NCBI GenBank assembly: GCA_015231885.1
Contig: JADGAT010000005.1
Coordinates: 1-64,000, forward strand
Length of the DNA stretch: 64,000 bases
Direction of reading: 5' to 3'
From: SAR324 cluster bacterium
GTDB taxonomy: Bacteria; SAR324; NAC60-12
The notes under the pieces: model-generated
Database searches by the model: none
The model's input: only the letters and a program-made list of their open reading frames with translations
What the model was told of the DNA's origin: nothing
Program-made: the position numbers and the translations under genes
In this document: positions 9,462-18,704 of the stretch, in pieces
Numbering within the stretch: the stretch's first letter is position 1
How the letters are laid out: each line of letters begins with the position of its first letter

Positions 9462-9587
9462 ATAGGCCTTTATTCCCAGTAAGATTGCATCATCTAGATT
9501 GTAAAGAAAAAATATGACGAATGACTATAGAAATGTCCAGCTTTCTGTTGATTTTCTACGTAAAATGGAATTTGAAAAGGCCTATAT
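9460..9587 (-). promoter_or_regulatory. 12-bp inverted repeat covering the nuoM ribosome site and start
   Basis: ATATAGGCCTTT at 9460-9471 and its exact reverse complement AAAGGCCTATAT at 9576-9587 are separated by 104 bases. On the minus strand the second-transcribed arm contains the nuoM ribosome site (AAAGG) and the first bases of its ATG; the first-transcribed arm lies just after the stop of the Nudix/MBL gene. In a read-through transcript the two arms could pair and hide the nuoM start. The pairing is exact over 12 bases; the regulatory reading is inference. Confidence 0.5.
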
Positions 9588-9592
9588 CTTTT

Positions 9593-10951
9593 TCAAAGTC
9601 GTTGTTCTTCTTTTAGTTTGATCAAATGGGACTCAATATTTTTCATGGCTGCTGGTAACAATCTGGGATCGATATCATGATAGATTTCCGCCAAAGTCTG
9701 GTCTTTGGTTTTTCCATCCTGGTAACATTGCAGCACTTGGTTTTCTCTCATTTTCCGATGCTTTAATGCGGCTTTGAGACGGGTGGTTGTTCTCATAGGA
9801 ATTCCATGAGAGGGGATAATAACTTTTGGATCAAGCCGAATAATTCTTTCCAAAGTCACAAAATATTTTGCCATATTCCCTTCGGGCTGCCCAATGACCA
9901 CTGTACCAATTCCCTGAATCAAGTCTCCAACCAAGAACCATTCCATAGAAACAGGAGCCAGACCCAGCTGCCCTTCATCATGCCCGGGAATTTCATAAAC
10001 CCGTATATCCTTACCCAACCATCTTGTTAAAATATCGCCCTCATGTGCTATTTGAACCTCAAGGTCTTTAAAATAAACGGCTCCATGTTTGGACACGATT
10101 CGATGGTAGGTATCGTTACTCATTTGGACAGGAACTTTCAGCAGCTCGGCCAGCTGATTGGAAAATTCATGATGATCAGGATGATGATGGGTTAAAAAAA
10201 TACCTGTAATCTCGAATGCCGCTAATGTCTGAAGAAGTCTTTTCAGTTCTTTTTCAGATGATGGAGAAGGATCAATCAAGTAGCTGCCATCTGAAGGATC
10301 TCCTATAATAAACGCATTGGTTCTTTCTGCAGGAGGAAGAGTGTGGGAAAGAACAGGAATCTGAAACATTTTATGCACAAACTCAAGACAAGGCACTTCA
10401 GCCTCTGGGTCATATTCCACATGAAGCATTCCAAGTTTTCTCACATCGGGTTTCTCTGCCAGTGCCTTAATCACATTCCATGTTGGTAAAGCAATCAGGA
10501 CTTCTCCCTGATAGTATTGTTCCATGCAGTCACGTAAGGCTTGCCAACCAGACCATTCGGCTTCACTGCTGTCCATTGTGAAATCAATCCTGGATTTTAA
10601 TTGAACTCTAAAGAAATGAGTATGAAATCGGTGAGGAAGAAAAGGTGGGCCAATGGCGACACCCAGCTCTGAAAAATCAGACACGACATTGGATTGAATG
10701 GCCTCTTCTAAATCGAAATGAACTTCTTCTTTGATTTCCCGGCAAAGCGCCCGCATCAAGGTCGGATCATACTTCTCCAAAAATTGAGTATGGAAGGAAA
10801 AACCAGAATCATCCTTGTCTACTTTACCGCCAGGAAAGGAATGATAGCCCGGAAATGCCAGTAAATAAGGTTGACGCCGGATAATAAAAACAGAGTTCTG
10901 GTAAGTAAAGACTGCCGCAACCGACATATGGATTTTTGCACTTTTCTTCAT
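9593..10951 (-). CDS. Nudix hydrolase - metallo-beta-lactamase fusion protein
   Basis: Two-domain soluble enzyme of 452 residues. Residues about 8-170 form a Nudix fold, with FPGGKVDKDD and the helix CREIKEEVHFD as the Nudix box, here split by a longer-than-usual insert. Residues about 215-440 form a metallo-beta-lactamase domain with the zinc motif THHHPDHHEF, and later PGHDEGQ and SHG. The domain pairing resembles LACTB2-like MBL proteins joined to a CoA-type Nudix domain (family knowledge); a nucleotide-derivative or thioester substrate is likely but unknown. It is divergent from the small ORF at 11100, and nuoM follows it on the same strand. Confidence 0.85.
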   Translation of the reverse strand: MKKSAKIHMSVAAVFTYQNSVFIIRRQPYLLAFPGYHSFPGGKVDKDDSGFSFHTQFLEKYDPTLMRALCREIKEEVHFDLEEAIQSNVVSDFSELGVAIGPPFLPHRFHTHFFRVQLKSRIDFTMDSSEAEWSGWQALRDCMEQYYQGEVLIALPTWNVIKALAEKPDVRKLGMLHVEYDPEAEVPCLEFVHKMFQIPVLSHTLPPAERTNAFIIGDPSDGSYLIDPSPSSEKELKRLLQTLAAFEITGIFLTHHHPDHHEFSNQLAELLKVPVQMSNDTYHRIVSKHGAVYFKDLEVQIAHEGDILTRWLGKDIRVYEIPGHDEGQLGLAPVSMEWFLVGDLIQGIGTVVIGQPEGNMAKYFVTLERIIRLDPKVIIPSHGIPMRTTTRLKAALKHRKMRENQVLQCYQDGKTKDQTLAEIYHDIDPRLLPAAMKNIESHLIKLKEEQRL

Positions 10952-11099
10952 AATGCTTTATATTGTTAAAGACAAAACGACATTATTGTCTGTTCAAAAA
11001 TTTGAGTATTCGTTATTATTTCAATTATTGTTCATTTTTTCTATCATAATTATTGCCGAAGGCTTAATCTTTGCTACACTTAAATATAAGGGAAATATC

Positions 11100-11210
11100 A
11101 TGGAATTATCAATGATTCTCCTGCTTTGTGCATGTGTCTGTGTGGTTGGTGCCGTTGCTTTTGTTCTCGATGAACATTGGGAAGAGCGGTATGGATCCAA
11201 TCACTTTTAA
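11100..11210 (+). CDS. 36-residue single-helix membrane protein
   Basis: A short ORF with ATG at 11100, preceded by AAGGGA about six bases upstream. The protein starts with a hydrophobic stretch (SMILLLCACVCVVGAVAFVL) long enough to span the membrane and ends in a charged tail (DEHWEERYGSNHF). The frame is open upstream to 10953, but the ribosome site favours the short form. It is followed 30 bases later by a lipoprotein gene, so the two may be one unit. Function unknown. Confidence 0.55.
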   Translation: MELSMILLLCACVCVVGAVAFVLDEHWEERYGSNHF

Positions 11211-11240
11211 TTACAAAAAAACAATGTTCGAGGAGGAAAT

Positions 11241-11936
11241 GTGAGAGGTTTGCGCCAGATTCTATTTTTATTCTGTCTGCTGTTAGGGATAGCCGGCTGT
11301 TCATGGTTTAACTTTTTTGGCAGTGATGAAGAAAGTAAAGAGAGTGATACGTATCAAAAAGGACTGGAAGCCTATCAGAAGAAGAAATATGATAATGCGA
11401 TCAAGCACTTCAGGTCCGTCTCTCCTAAATCCCCCAATTACTCCAAAACACTCCGCCTCATTGAACAGATCCCCATGCAGCGGGCCGAGAAAGCTGTTGC
11501 TCAAAAAGACTATAACACCGCAATGCAAGAACTCGATAAAATCACGGAAGGAAATTCAAACTATTCCAAAGCTCAAAAGCTCAAAACAAAAGTATATTAT
11601 GAAAGTGCGTTAGTCAATTACGAGAAAGCATCTTCTTCCATGCGAATACCAGCTCTGGAAGAGCTGGCAAAGGTTGCTGTTGAGACCAACAACAGGGAAA
11701 ATATATTGCGAACAATCGAAATGATTGGTGACGAGCTGAATCAATCAACAAAAGCCCCAGACATTAGCCAATTGATCACTCTGCTTCATTCGACTGTAGA
11801 GCCGACAAGAGATTCAGAGGTCATACATGTCGGATTGGAGCATGCTTTTCAAGCCTATGAACGATTCAACACTCAGCCCCGTCTCCGTAATCAATTGCTC
11901 CGTTTGATCGCAGCACTAAAAATTAAGTTGCAATAA
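11241..11936 (+). CDS. TPR-like lipoprotein
   Basis: Predicted envelope lipoprotein of 231 residues. The GTG start is set by a strong AGGAGG ribosome site. A 19-residue signal peptide ends in the lipobox LGIAGC. The mature part has helical repeats of the TPR kind (YQKGLEAYQKKKYDNAIKHF, then similar lysine-rich pairs). Such proteins usually act as assembly or docking factors at the outer membrane; the partner here is unknown. It converges on the PrsW-like gene. Confidence 0.8.
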   Translation: MRGLRQILFLFCLLLGIAGCSWFNFFGSDEESKESDTYQKGLEAYQKKKYDNAIKHFRSVSPKSPNYSKTLRLIEQIPMQRAEKAVAQKDYNTAMQELDKITEGNSNYSKAQKLKTKVYYESALVNYEKASSSMRIPALEELAKVAVETNNRENILRTIEMIGDELNQSTKAPDISQLITLLHSTVEPTRDSEVIHVGLEHAFQAYERFNTQPRLRNQLLRLIAALKIKLQ

Positions 11937-11968
11937 ACACGTAGAGTCGTTGACGGGTTTTCCTCAGA

Positions 11969-12721
11969 CTATCGGTTAGAATAGTTGACAGAAGGAGGTG
12001 CCAGTTGGGACAGCTGAAGGCATCGACTTCGTAAGACAAGCGTCACCCCACCCATGATGAAGAGTTGGGCATAGGCCCATTCTTTGAATCCAAGCGACAA
12101 CAAACTATCATAGCCTGCATGCAAAAGTGCGGCAATCCCCCATCCTTTTAATAAAAGTACAATTGATTCCAAATGAATTTTTTGCTCTGTTGGGTTGTCA
12201 TGGAGAGCAAAACGGGATCGGGCCACATAGAATCCCATTGGAGCGCTCATAAAAATATGAGTGGGGAGAGTAATCAGAGTCCGTGTCAGTAAAATAGAAA
12301 ACCCATATTGTTCCACATAAAAAGCATTTTCAATCGTAGCGAACCCCAGAGCGACAACAGCTGCATACAAAACCCCATCAAATGGCTCCTGAAAATCACG
12401 AGAAGGGTATGCTATTAACAGAATGACAACTAATTTTGCAAGCTCTTCATTGAATCCAACCATGACCCAAAACCCCAAACTGTGCAATGGCAACGGAGGA
12501 ATGAAATCAAACAACGAACTGGTTTCTTGTGCATCTGACCAAAAAATTGTATATTTTTCGACAATATGGTTTAATGTCAGTGCTAACAGCCCACAAAGAA
12601 GGCCTCCCATAAATAGTAATAGCAATAGCTTCGCACTGGTACGCTTATAGCGATTAAAAATATAAAACAACCAGATCCAAAATAATGCGGGAACAACCCC
12701 TAAGATCAAGAAAGAAAACAT
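11969..12721 (-). CDS. PrsW-family intramembrane metalloprotease
   Basis: Polytopic membrane protein of about 250 residues with seven or eight hydrophobic helices. The conserved PrsW signatures are visible: NEELAK, then GFATIENAFYV, and histidines in later helices (LPTHIFMSAPMG, ALLHAGYDS). PrsW cleaves the anti-sigma factor RsiW in Bacillus; the substrate here is unknown. I start at the ATG at 12721, two codons inside a TTG-initiated frame. The gene is divergent from the GGDEF gene with only 45 bases between starts. Confidence 0.85.
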   Translation of the reverse strand: MFSFLILGVVPALFWIWLFYIFNRYKRTSAKLLLLLFMGGLLCGLLALTLNHIVEKYTIFWSDAQETSSLFDFIPPLPLHSLGFWVMVGFNEELAKLVVILLIAYPSRDFQEPFDGVLYAAVVALGFATIENAFYVEQYGFSILLTRTLITLPTHIFMSAPMGFYVARSRFALHDNPTEQKIHLESIVLLLKGWGIAALLHAGYDSLLSLGFKEWAYAQLFIMGGVTLVLRSRCLQLSQLAPPSVNYSNR

Positions 12722-12766
12722 TGGCAATAAACCAGTAAGATTACAAAAAACGCGTTAAAATAAATT

Positions 12767-14179
12767 ATGAAACGAATCCCCTTATTTACAGATAAACCAA
12801 ATCCTCAATTAGATAATTATGTTACTGTTCTGTCCGAGGGACGATATTTTAAGAAGTTCAGCCACAAATTGCTAAAAAATATTATCAGACGCGGCACACT
12901 CGTCAAACTGAAAGCGGAGGAACATTTGATTTATCAGGGAGATGATTCTCCTCCTGAAATGTATGTCCTCTTAAAAGGCTCGCTTGCTGTACTGGCCAAT
13001 TCCAAGTTCATCCTGCGTCTAGAACTTCCTGGAGACATTGCAGGAGAATTGTCTGTTCTCAATCCGAGTCCCCGTTCTGCAGAAGTGGTTGCAGAAACAG
13101 ATACAGAAATTATTGCATTCACCCAGGATGTCTTTGCTGTCGATGAACAATCAGAAACCGTACCCGTTTTCTACTTGATGTTCACCTATATTTTGGCAGA
13201 AAAGTTACGCATTACCACGGCTCAATCACTGGTACGCAAAAATAACCGAGTGATTTCTGTGGATAATACCAGGATTGCACTCATTGATGAAAACACCACG
13301 GATCGCCTCATTATCCGGGGTATACTCCGTTCTGAATGGCCTGAGGCAAAAATCACTGATTTTGATAATGTGGCTGCATTCATTGAAAATTCCCTGCAGC
13401 ATGATTTTGACCTTTTCATCATTGATCCCAACTTCACCTCTCAGCAAAAATTAGATGAGAAACAGATCAAATCAATCTTCAATGCCATGCAACTCAAAAA
13501 CTCTCCCATCATTGTTACCAGTAAATTATGCCAGGATGTGCTACAACGTCAGAAATGGATGCGGATGGGAGCAAATGACTTGCTGACAAAGCCTTTTTCC
13601 ATTTTTGATTTCAAGCATAGTGTTACCAAATCCAAAATCATGTATCATCAACAGCGGGAATTGGACCGTATTGAGCAAGATGCTGATACAGATCGTTTGA
13701 CAGGTCTGGCCAATCGACGACGTCTTGATCAATTTTTAGAAGCACTCCAAACCGTTTATCCGGACAATAAAAAACCATTTTCCCTCGTCATCTCGGATGT
13801 GGACAACTTCAAGCATTACAATGACACCCACGGACATCAAATGGGAGATGTTGTCTTAGCTGGAGTGGCTGGAATTTTTGCAAAAACAGTACGCAAAGGA
13901 GATCTCGCTGCTCGCTTTGGAGGCGAAGAATTTGTTATGATCCTGCCTGATTGTCAAAAAACAAATGCTGTACAGGTTGCTGAAAAATTACGTAAAGCTA
14001 TTGAAAACGAAGAATTTCCCTACCAGGATCAACAACCGACCGGCAATCTAACCGTTACATTAGGAGTGGCTACTTTTCCCCAAGATGCAGACAATATTGA
14101 CACTCTGCTCAAAAAAGCGGATGAATGTCTTTATATTGGTAAAGAATCAGGCAGGAACATTACGATTGCTGTTGAATAA
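12767..14179 (+). CDS. Diguanylate cyclase with cNMP-binding and receiver domains
   Basis: Predicted c-di-GMP synthase of 470 residues. Residues about 35-145 are a cyclic-nucleotide-binding fold (GDIAGELSVLNPSPRSAEV is the phosphate-binding cassette). Residues about 165-290 look like a receiver domain with a non-standard acidic pocket (ALIDENTTDR, LFIIDPN, TKPF). Residues about 305-470 are a GGDEF domain with GGEEF at 385-389, so it is likely active, and an RKGD inhibitory site at 376-379. It could join second-messenger or phosphorelay input to c-di-GMP output. No partner kinase is adjacent. Confidence 0.93.
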   Translation: MKRIPLFTDKPNPQLDNYVTVLSEGRYFKKFSHKLLKNIIRRGTLVKLKAEEHLIYQGDDSPPEMYVLLKGSLAVLANSKFILRLELPGDIAGELSVLNPSPRSAEVVAETDTEIIAFTQDVFAVDEQSETVPVFYLMFTYILAEKLRITTAQSLVRKNNRVISVDNTRIALIDENTTDRLIIRGILRSEWPEAKITDFDNVAAFIENSLQHDFDLFIIDPNFTSQQKLDEKQIKSIFNAMQLKNSPIIVTSKLCQDVLQRQKWMRMGANDLLTKPFSIFDFKHSVTKSKIMYHQQRELDRIEQDADTDRLTGLANRRRLDQFLEALQTVYPDNKKPFSLVISDVDNFKHYNDTHGHQMGDVVLAGVAGIFAKTVRKGDLAARFGGEEFVMILPDCQKTNAVQVAEKLRKAIENEEFPYQDQQPTGNLTVTLGVATFPQDADNIDTLLKKADECLYIGKESGRNITIAVE

Positions 14180-14228
14180 AAAACAAAATACCTTCATTTT
14201 GCTGGCAGACAAGGTTCCAGGTTCATCA

Positions 14229-14243
14229 TTGCAATTATTGCAA
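14229..14243. promoter_or_regulatory. Perfect 15-bp palindrome upstream of leuC
   Basis: TTGCAATTATTGCAA is a 7+1+7 palindrome 129 bases before the leuC ATG, within the 192-base gap after the diguanylate cyclase gene. A related GCAATAATG follows at about 14271. The size and symmetry fit an operator for a dimeric repressor or activator of the leuCD operon. The regulator is unknown. Confidence 0.35.
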
Positions 14244-14371
14244 ATATAAATTCCAAATAATTCATTTTACGCAATAATGATTACATGCTAGTCATATATC
14301 ACCACCATTAGCATAAATTGTTTATGTTCACCAGTTTCTCACATATATAATCAGGAGTCAAAAAGGTAATT

Positions 14372-15775
14372 ATGGGAAAAACAATGTTTGAAAAAATATG
14401 GGATGCCCATGTGGTCCATGAACAAGATGGCAATGCCATCCTGTATATTGACCGGCATCTTGTTCACGAAGTGACGTCTCCGCAGGCATTTGAAGGACTA
14501 CGCATTGCAGAGCGTCCCTTGCGTAAACCCAATGCGACATATGCAGTTCCTGATCACAATGTTCCAACCATTGATCAGGACAAGCCCATACAAGATCCGA
14601 TCTCTGCCAAGCAAATCGAAACGCTGCGCCAAAACTGTAAAGATTTTGGGGTGACTCTCTTTGATCTTGGCGATATTCGCCAGGGAATTGTTCATGTCGT
14701 GGCACCAGAACAAGGATTAACCCTTCCTGGCTCAACTATTGTCTGTGGAGATTCACACACTTCAACTCATGGAGCATTTGGCGCGTTGGCATTTGGAATT
14801 GGGACCTCGGAAGTGGAGCATGTCCTGGCGACCCAAACCCTTCAGCAGCAAAAAGCGAAATCCATGCTGGTTCAAGTAGACGGTCCTCTGTCTGATCAAA
14901 TCACACCAAAAGATATCGTATTGGCCATTATTGGAAAAATTGGTACAAGTGGAGGAGCAGGTTATGTGATTGAGTATGCAGGAGAGGCCATTCGAGATAT
15001 GTCCATCGAAGGACGCATGACCTTATGTAACATGACGATTGAAGCAGGTGCACGAGCCGGTTTGATTGCTCCTGATGAAAAAACTTTCACCTACTTGCGT
15101 GATCGTCCGTATACTCCAAAGGGAGAATTATTTGAACAGGCTGTAGGGTCTTGGAGATTATTGGCATCAGATCCTGACGCAAAATTTGATACCGTTGTCG
15201 AATTCAATACAAAAGACATTTTACCCCAGGTGACTTGGGGTACTAATCCAGGCATGGTGACTGATATCAATGGAAAGGTTCCTGACCCAGAAAAAGCAGA
15301 AAACCCTAAAGATCAACAGGCAATCAAGGCAGCACTGGAATATATGGGACTCATTCCCAATACGCCCATCCAGGAAATACAGATCGACCGTGTTTTCATT
15401 GGTTCGTGCACTAATTCCCGCATTGAAGACTTACGGGCAGCTGCAGCAGTAGCCAAAGGGCAGAAGGTGTCAACATCCGTTAACGCAATTGTCGTTCCAG
15501 GCAGTGGACAAGTGAAAGAACAGGCAGAAGGCGAAGGGCTTGATATTATTTTTAAAGAAGCCGGCTTTGAATGGAGAGAACCAGGATGCTCCATGTGTCT
15601 GGCAATGAACGATGACAAATTGAAACCTGGAGAACGCTGTGCTTCTACCAGCAATCGCAATTTTGAAGGACGCCAGGGAAAAGGAGGCCGGACACATTTA
15701 GTCAGTCCAGAAATGGCGGCGGTGGCGGCAATCACTGGCCATTTTACAGACGCTCGTTCTTTTGAAAAACACTAA
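14372..15775 (+). CDS. leuC: 3-isopropylmalate dehydratase large subunit
   Basis: Catalytic subunit of isopropylmalate isomerase in leucine biosynthesis (2-isopropylmalate to 3-isopropylmalate). At 467 residues it has the standard length and opens with the family sequence [15 protein letters not shown]. Cluster cysteines are in [13 protein letters not shown] and [12 protein letters not shown], which hold the [4Fe-4S] cluster. leuD follows 29 bases later. The genes for LeuA and LeuB are not in the window. Confidence 0.98.
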   Translation: MGKTMFEKIWDAHVVHEQDGNAILYIDRHLVHEVTSPQAFEGLRIAERPLRKPNATYAVPDHNVPTIDQDKPIQDPISAKQIETLRQNCKDFGVTLFDLGDIRQGIVHVVAPEQGLTLPGSTIVCGDSHTSTHGAFGALAFGIGTSEVEHVLATQTLQQQKAKSMLVQVDGPLSDQITPKDIVLAIIGKIGTSGGAGYVIEYAGEAIRDMSIEGRMTLCNMTIEAGARAGLIAPDEKTFTYLRDRPYTPKGELFEQAVGSWRLLASDPDAKFDTVVEFNTKDILPQVTWGTNPGMVTDINGKVPDPEKAENPKDQQAIKAALEYMGLIPNTPIQEIQIDRVFIGSCTNSRIEDLRAAAAVAKGQKVSTSVNAIVVPGSGQVKEQAEGEGLDIIFKEAGFEWREPGCSMCLAMNDDKLKPGERCASTSNRNFEGRQGKGGRTHLVSPEMAAVAAITGHFTDARSFEKH

Positions 15776-15804
15776 TCAATCAACCTTGTTACACAAAAAA
15801 CATT

Positions 15805-16425
15805 ATGCAAGCATTTACAAAAATGACGGCTTTGGCTGCTCTATTGGATCGGGCAGACGTCGACACGGATGCAATCATCCCTAAACAATTTCTGAAAAAA
15901 ATTGAACGCACAGGATTCGGGGTTCACCTTTTCCATGATTGGAGGTATTTAGATGATTCCGGAACACAACCAAATCCAGACTTTGTCTTGAACTCAGACC
16001 GTTATACAGGGGCTCAAATTTTGGTCACCCGCGACAATTTCGGGTGCGGGTCCAGTCGCGAACACGCGCCATGGGCATTGTTGGAATATGGTTTTCGAGC
16101 AATCATTGCTCCCAGTTTTGCAGATATTTTTTACAACAATTGTTTTAAAAATGGCATTCTCCCTGTCAGATTGGATGCGACTCAAATCCAGAGGCTGTTT
16201 GAGGAAATCCAACCCAATGAGGGCTGCCAGCTGACCGTGGATTTGGAACAGCAACAGGTCACAACACCACAGGGACATTGCTTTACCTTTTCAGTTGATC
16301 CATTTGCACGTGAGCGCCTTTTGCAAGGCTTGGATGACATCGGTTGGACACTTCAGTTCAAACATCAGATTGTCCAATTTGAGGGCCAATACCAAAACAC
16401 AGCCCCGTGGATGTTTATTCAATAA
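15805..16425 (+). CDS. leuD: 3-isopropylmalate dehydratase small subunit
   Basis: Small, swivel-domain subunit of isopropylmalate isomerase; pairs with LeuC. The 206-residue protein shows the conserved [12 protein letters not shown], the substrate-loop [13 protein letters not shown] and [17 protein letters not shown]. It follows leuC closely on the same strand, so one transcript is likely. Confidence 0.98.
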   Translation: MQAFTKMTALAALLDRADVDTDAIIPKQFLKKIERTGFGVHLFHDWRYLDDSGTQPNPDFVLNSDRYTGAQILVTRDNFGCGSSREHAPWALLEYGFRAIIAPSFADIFYNNCFKNGILPVRLDATQIQRLFEEIQPNEGCQLTVDLEQQQVTTPQGHCFTFSVDPFARERLLQGLDDIGWTLQFKHQIVQFEGQYQNTAPWMFIQ

Positions 16426-16441
16426 TTCAAATCATGTATCC

Positions 16442-16894
16442 ATGATAACAATGAGGAATTCTTGTTTAACTTTATCCACTTGTCTGGTTTTATTGTGCTG
16501 GGGAGGTATAGTGCCTTCCCTGCATGCCCTTTCCTATCTTGACGTAGAGCAGATGGTCAGAGAAAAAACGGGAAAAGATCTGATCCTAGCACAAGTTGAG
16601 AAAAATAATGCGTATTTCACTTTTGATGAAATTTTATACTTGCAAGAACGCAAGTTGCCCAATGAGCTGGTCGACTATTTGTTACGATATCATCTCAGCT
16701 TGATCCCAGACATTGATATCGAACTGTTGATTAAAATGAAATCGGTTCCTCTCAGTGATGAAATCATTGAGATGCTAGTAAATCGTTATGGGGTTACATT
16801 TCTTCCGATCACTCCTGATGAAGTGTCTCAGCTCAAAGATGCCAAAATAAACGATAAACTGATCGAAATGCTCATCCGTTCCAGTAAAAATTAA
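16442..16894 (+). CDS. Secreted hypothetical protein after leuD
   Basis: A 150-residue protein with a typical signal peptide (SCLTLSTCLVLLCWGG, cleavage likely after LHA). The mature part is helical and appears to be built of short repeats of the form DEILYLQERKLPNELVDYLL and IDIELLIKMK. The start is one of two ATGs (16442 or 16451) just after leuD; an upstream open extension runs into leuD in another frame and is not coding. I do not recognise the family. Confidence 0.65.
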   Translation: MITMRNSCLTLSTCLVLLCWGGIVPSLHALSYLDVEQMVREKTGKDLILAQVEKNNAYFTFDEILYLQERKLPNELVDYLLRYHLSLIPDIDIELLIKMKSVPLSDEIIEMLVNRYGVTFLPITPDEVSQLKDAKINDKLIEMLIRSSKN

Positions 16895-16971
16895 GCACAC
16901 AGCACCTTTTGTGAAAGGAACTGTTTACCCAACATACATTTTCTATTTTCCCCAACCCATTTTGTTTTGAT

Positions 16972-17892
16972 ATGATCGGATTTATCATTCGACGTTTACT
17001 TTTATTGTGTCCGGTTCTTTTTGGTGTGATTACCCTCGTTTTTTTTTTGATTCACATGATTCCTGGAGATCCTGTCGAATTGATGCTCGGAGATTCCGCG
17101 ATGCCCACCGATAAAGAAGAATTACGCCACCAACTGGGACTCGATTTGCCGCTCCATGAGCAGTACCTGAACTATTTGCAAGATCTCGTGCAAGGAGATT
17201 TTGGTACTTCCATTCATAGCAGAGAACCCGTTGCTCAGGAAATCCTGGAACGGCTGCCGGCAACAATCGAACTAATGGCAGGAGCCATGTTAATTGCAAT
17301 CGTCCTGGCAATTCCATTAGGCTTGGTATCTGCCGTGAAACGCGGCAGCTGGATTGATCAGATTGCCATGTTTTTTTCTTTGCTGGGAGTGTCTATTCCT
17401 AATTTCTGGATGGGTCCCATGTTGATCCTTTTGTTTGCCATTCATCTGGACTGGCTTCCTGTCAATGAAAGAGGAACGCTGCTCCATTTGATTCTTCCTG
17501 CCATTACACTAGGCACTGCCTTGGCTTCGATTTTATCCCGCATCACCCGATCTTCCGTCATAGAGACCCTGGGCACCGATTACATTCGTACAGCACGGGC
17601 AAAAGGAATTTCTGAAATGCAAATCGTATTTCGTCATGCCTTTCGAAACGCATTGATTCCCGTGATCACGGTCATTGGACTTCAAATAGGAGTGCTATTG
17701 TCTGGAGCGATTATCACAGAGCATATTTTTGACTGGCCTGGTTTGGGAAATCTTCTGATTGAAGGGATCCAGTCGAGGAATTATCCTTTAGTCCAAGGAT
17801 GTGTGATCTTCATTGCGGCCAGCTACGTTTTTGTGAACCTTCTCACTGATTTATCTTACGCATTTATAGATCCGAGAGTACGCCTGCAATGA
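16972..17892 (+). CDS. dppB: Dipeptide/oligopeptide ABC transporter permease, DppB type
   Basis: Inner-membrane permease of 306 residues with six hydrophobic helices. It starts MIGFIIRRLLLLCPVLFGV as DppB/OppB proteins do, has the N-terminal periplasmic loop (HMIPGDPVELMLG) and the cytoplasmic EAA loop (DYIRTARAKGISEMQIVFRH), which contacts the ATPase. It overlaps the next permease gene by four bases. Substrate could be peptides, nickel or another small solute; the family alone does not decide. Confidence 0.93.
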   Translation: MIGFIIRRLLLLCPVLFGVITLVFFLIHMIPGDPVELMLGDSAMPTDKEELRHQLGLDLPLHEQYLNYLQDLVQGDFGTSIHSREPVAQEILERLPATIELMAGAMLIAIVLAIPLGLVSAVKRGSWIDQIAMFFSLLGVSIPNFWMGPMLILLFAIHLDWLPVNERGTLLHLILPAITLGTALASILSRITRSSVIETLGTDYIRTARAKGISEMQIVFRHAFRNALIPVITVIGLQIGVLLSGAIITEHIFDWPGLGNLLIEGIQSRNYPLVQGCVIFIAASYVFVNLLTDLSYAFIDPRVRLQ

Positions 17893-18704
17893 TTTGGAAA
17901 AACCCTCGCATATTCTGGTTGAGTCTCATTTTACTCGTCCTTTTTATCGTTCCAGCGCTGCTGGCGCCATGGATTGTTCCTTATGATCCTGAAGAAATCC
18001 ATTTGAGCGCGCAGCTGCGTCCTCCTTCCTTGGAGCACCCCCTGGGGCAGGATCAAAATGGGAGTGATATATTGAGCCGTCTCTTGTATGGTGCCCGTAT
18101 TTCCCTTTATGTTGGATTCTGGGTCATTTGTATTGCAGGCATTATTGGCATTACCATTGGTTTGATTTCCGGATACTATGGAGGCTGGGTCGATACGTTG
18201 ATCATGCGCATTGTTGATGTTCTACTAGCCTTCCCTGGGTTGCTGCTGGCCATTGCACTGGTTGCTGTCTTAGGCCCCAATTTGAACAATGTCATTATTG
18301 CTCTGACTGTTCAAGGGTGGGTGAGTTACGCCCGATTGGTGCGGGGACAGGTACTTGCTGTTAAGGAACAGGAATTTGTATTAGCAGCTCAAACTTCTGG
18401 GATTTCTGATGGACGTGTTATGTTTCGACACATCCTCCCCAACATTATTCAGCCTGTTATTGTGCAGGCAACCTTCAATTTAGCAGGCACGATCATTGCG
18501 GAATCCAGCCTCAGCTTTCTTGGTCTTGGTGTTCCTCCAGGCACTCCAAGCTGGGGTGCCATGCTTTCTGAAGGAAAAGATGTACTCATTGATGCACCCT
18601 TTGTTTCCATTTTTCCAGGACTCGCTATTATGCTGGTGGTACTGATATGCAATATTCTGGGAGACGCGCTCCGTGACCATTTTGATCCCAAAATTTCCAG
18701 ATGA
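17889..18704 (+). CDS. dppC: Dipeptide/oligopeptide ABC transporter permease, DppC type
   Basis: Second permease, 271 residues, with the DppC landmarks: the N-terminal PLGQDQNGSDILSRLLYGAR segment and an EAA loop (FVLAAQTSGISDGRVMFRH). Overlaps of four bases on both sides show tight coupling with dppB and dppD. The usual first two positions of the family (substrate-binding protein) are absent from the cluster. Confidence 0.93.
   Translation: MIWKNPRIFWLSLILLVLFIVPALLAPWIVPYDPEEIHLSAQLRPPSLEHPLGQDQNGSDILSRLLYGARISLYVGFWVICIAGIIGITIGLISGYYGGWVDTLIMRIVDVLLAFPGLLLAIALVAVLGPNLNNVIIALTVQGWVSYARLVRGQVLAVKEQEFVLAAQTSGISDGRVMFRHILPNIIQPVIVQATFNLAGTIIAESSLSFLGLGVPPGTPSWGAMLSEGKDVLIDAPFVSIFPGLAIMLVVLICNILGDALRDHFDPKISR

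Noticed and set aside
16295-16441. Upstream extension of the secreted protein gene into leuD
   Set aside because: It runs in a different frame through conserved leuD sequence; the signal peptide begins at 16442.
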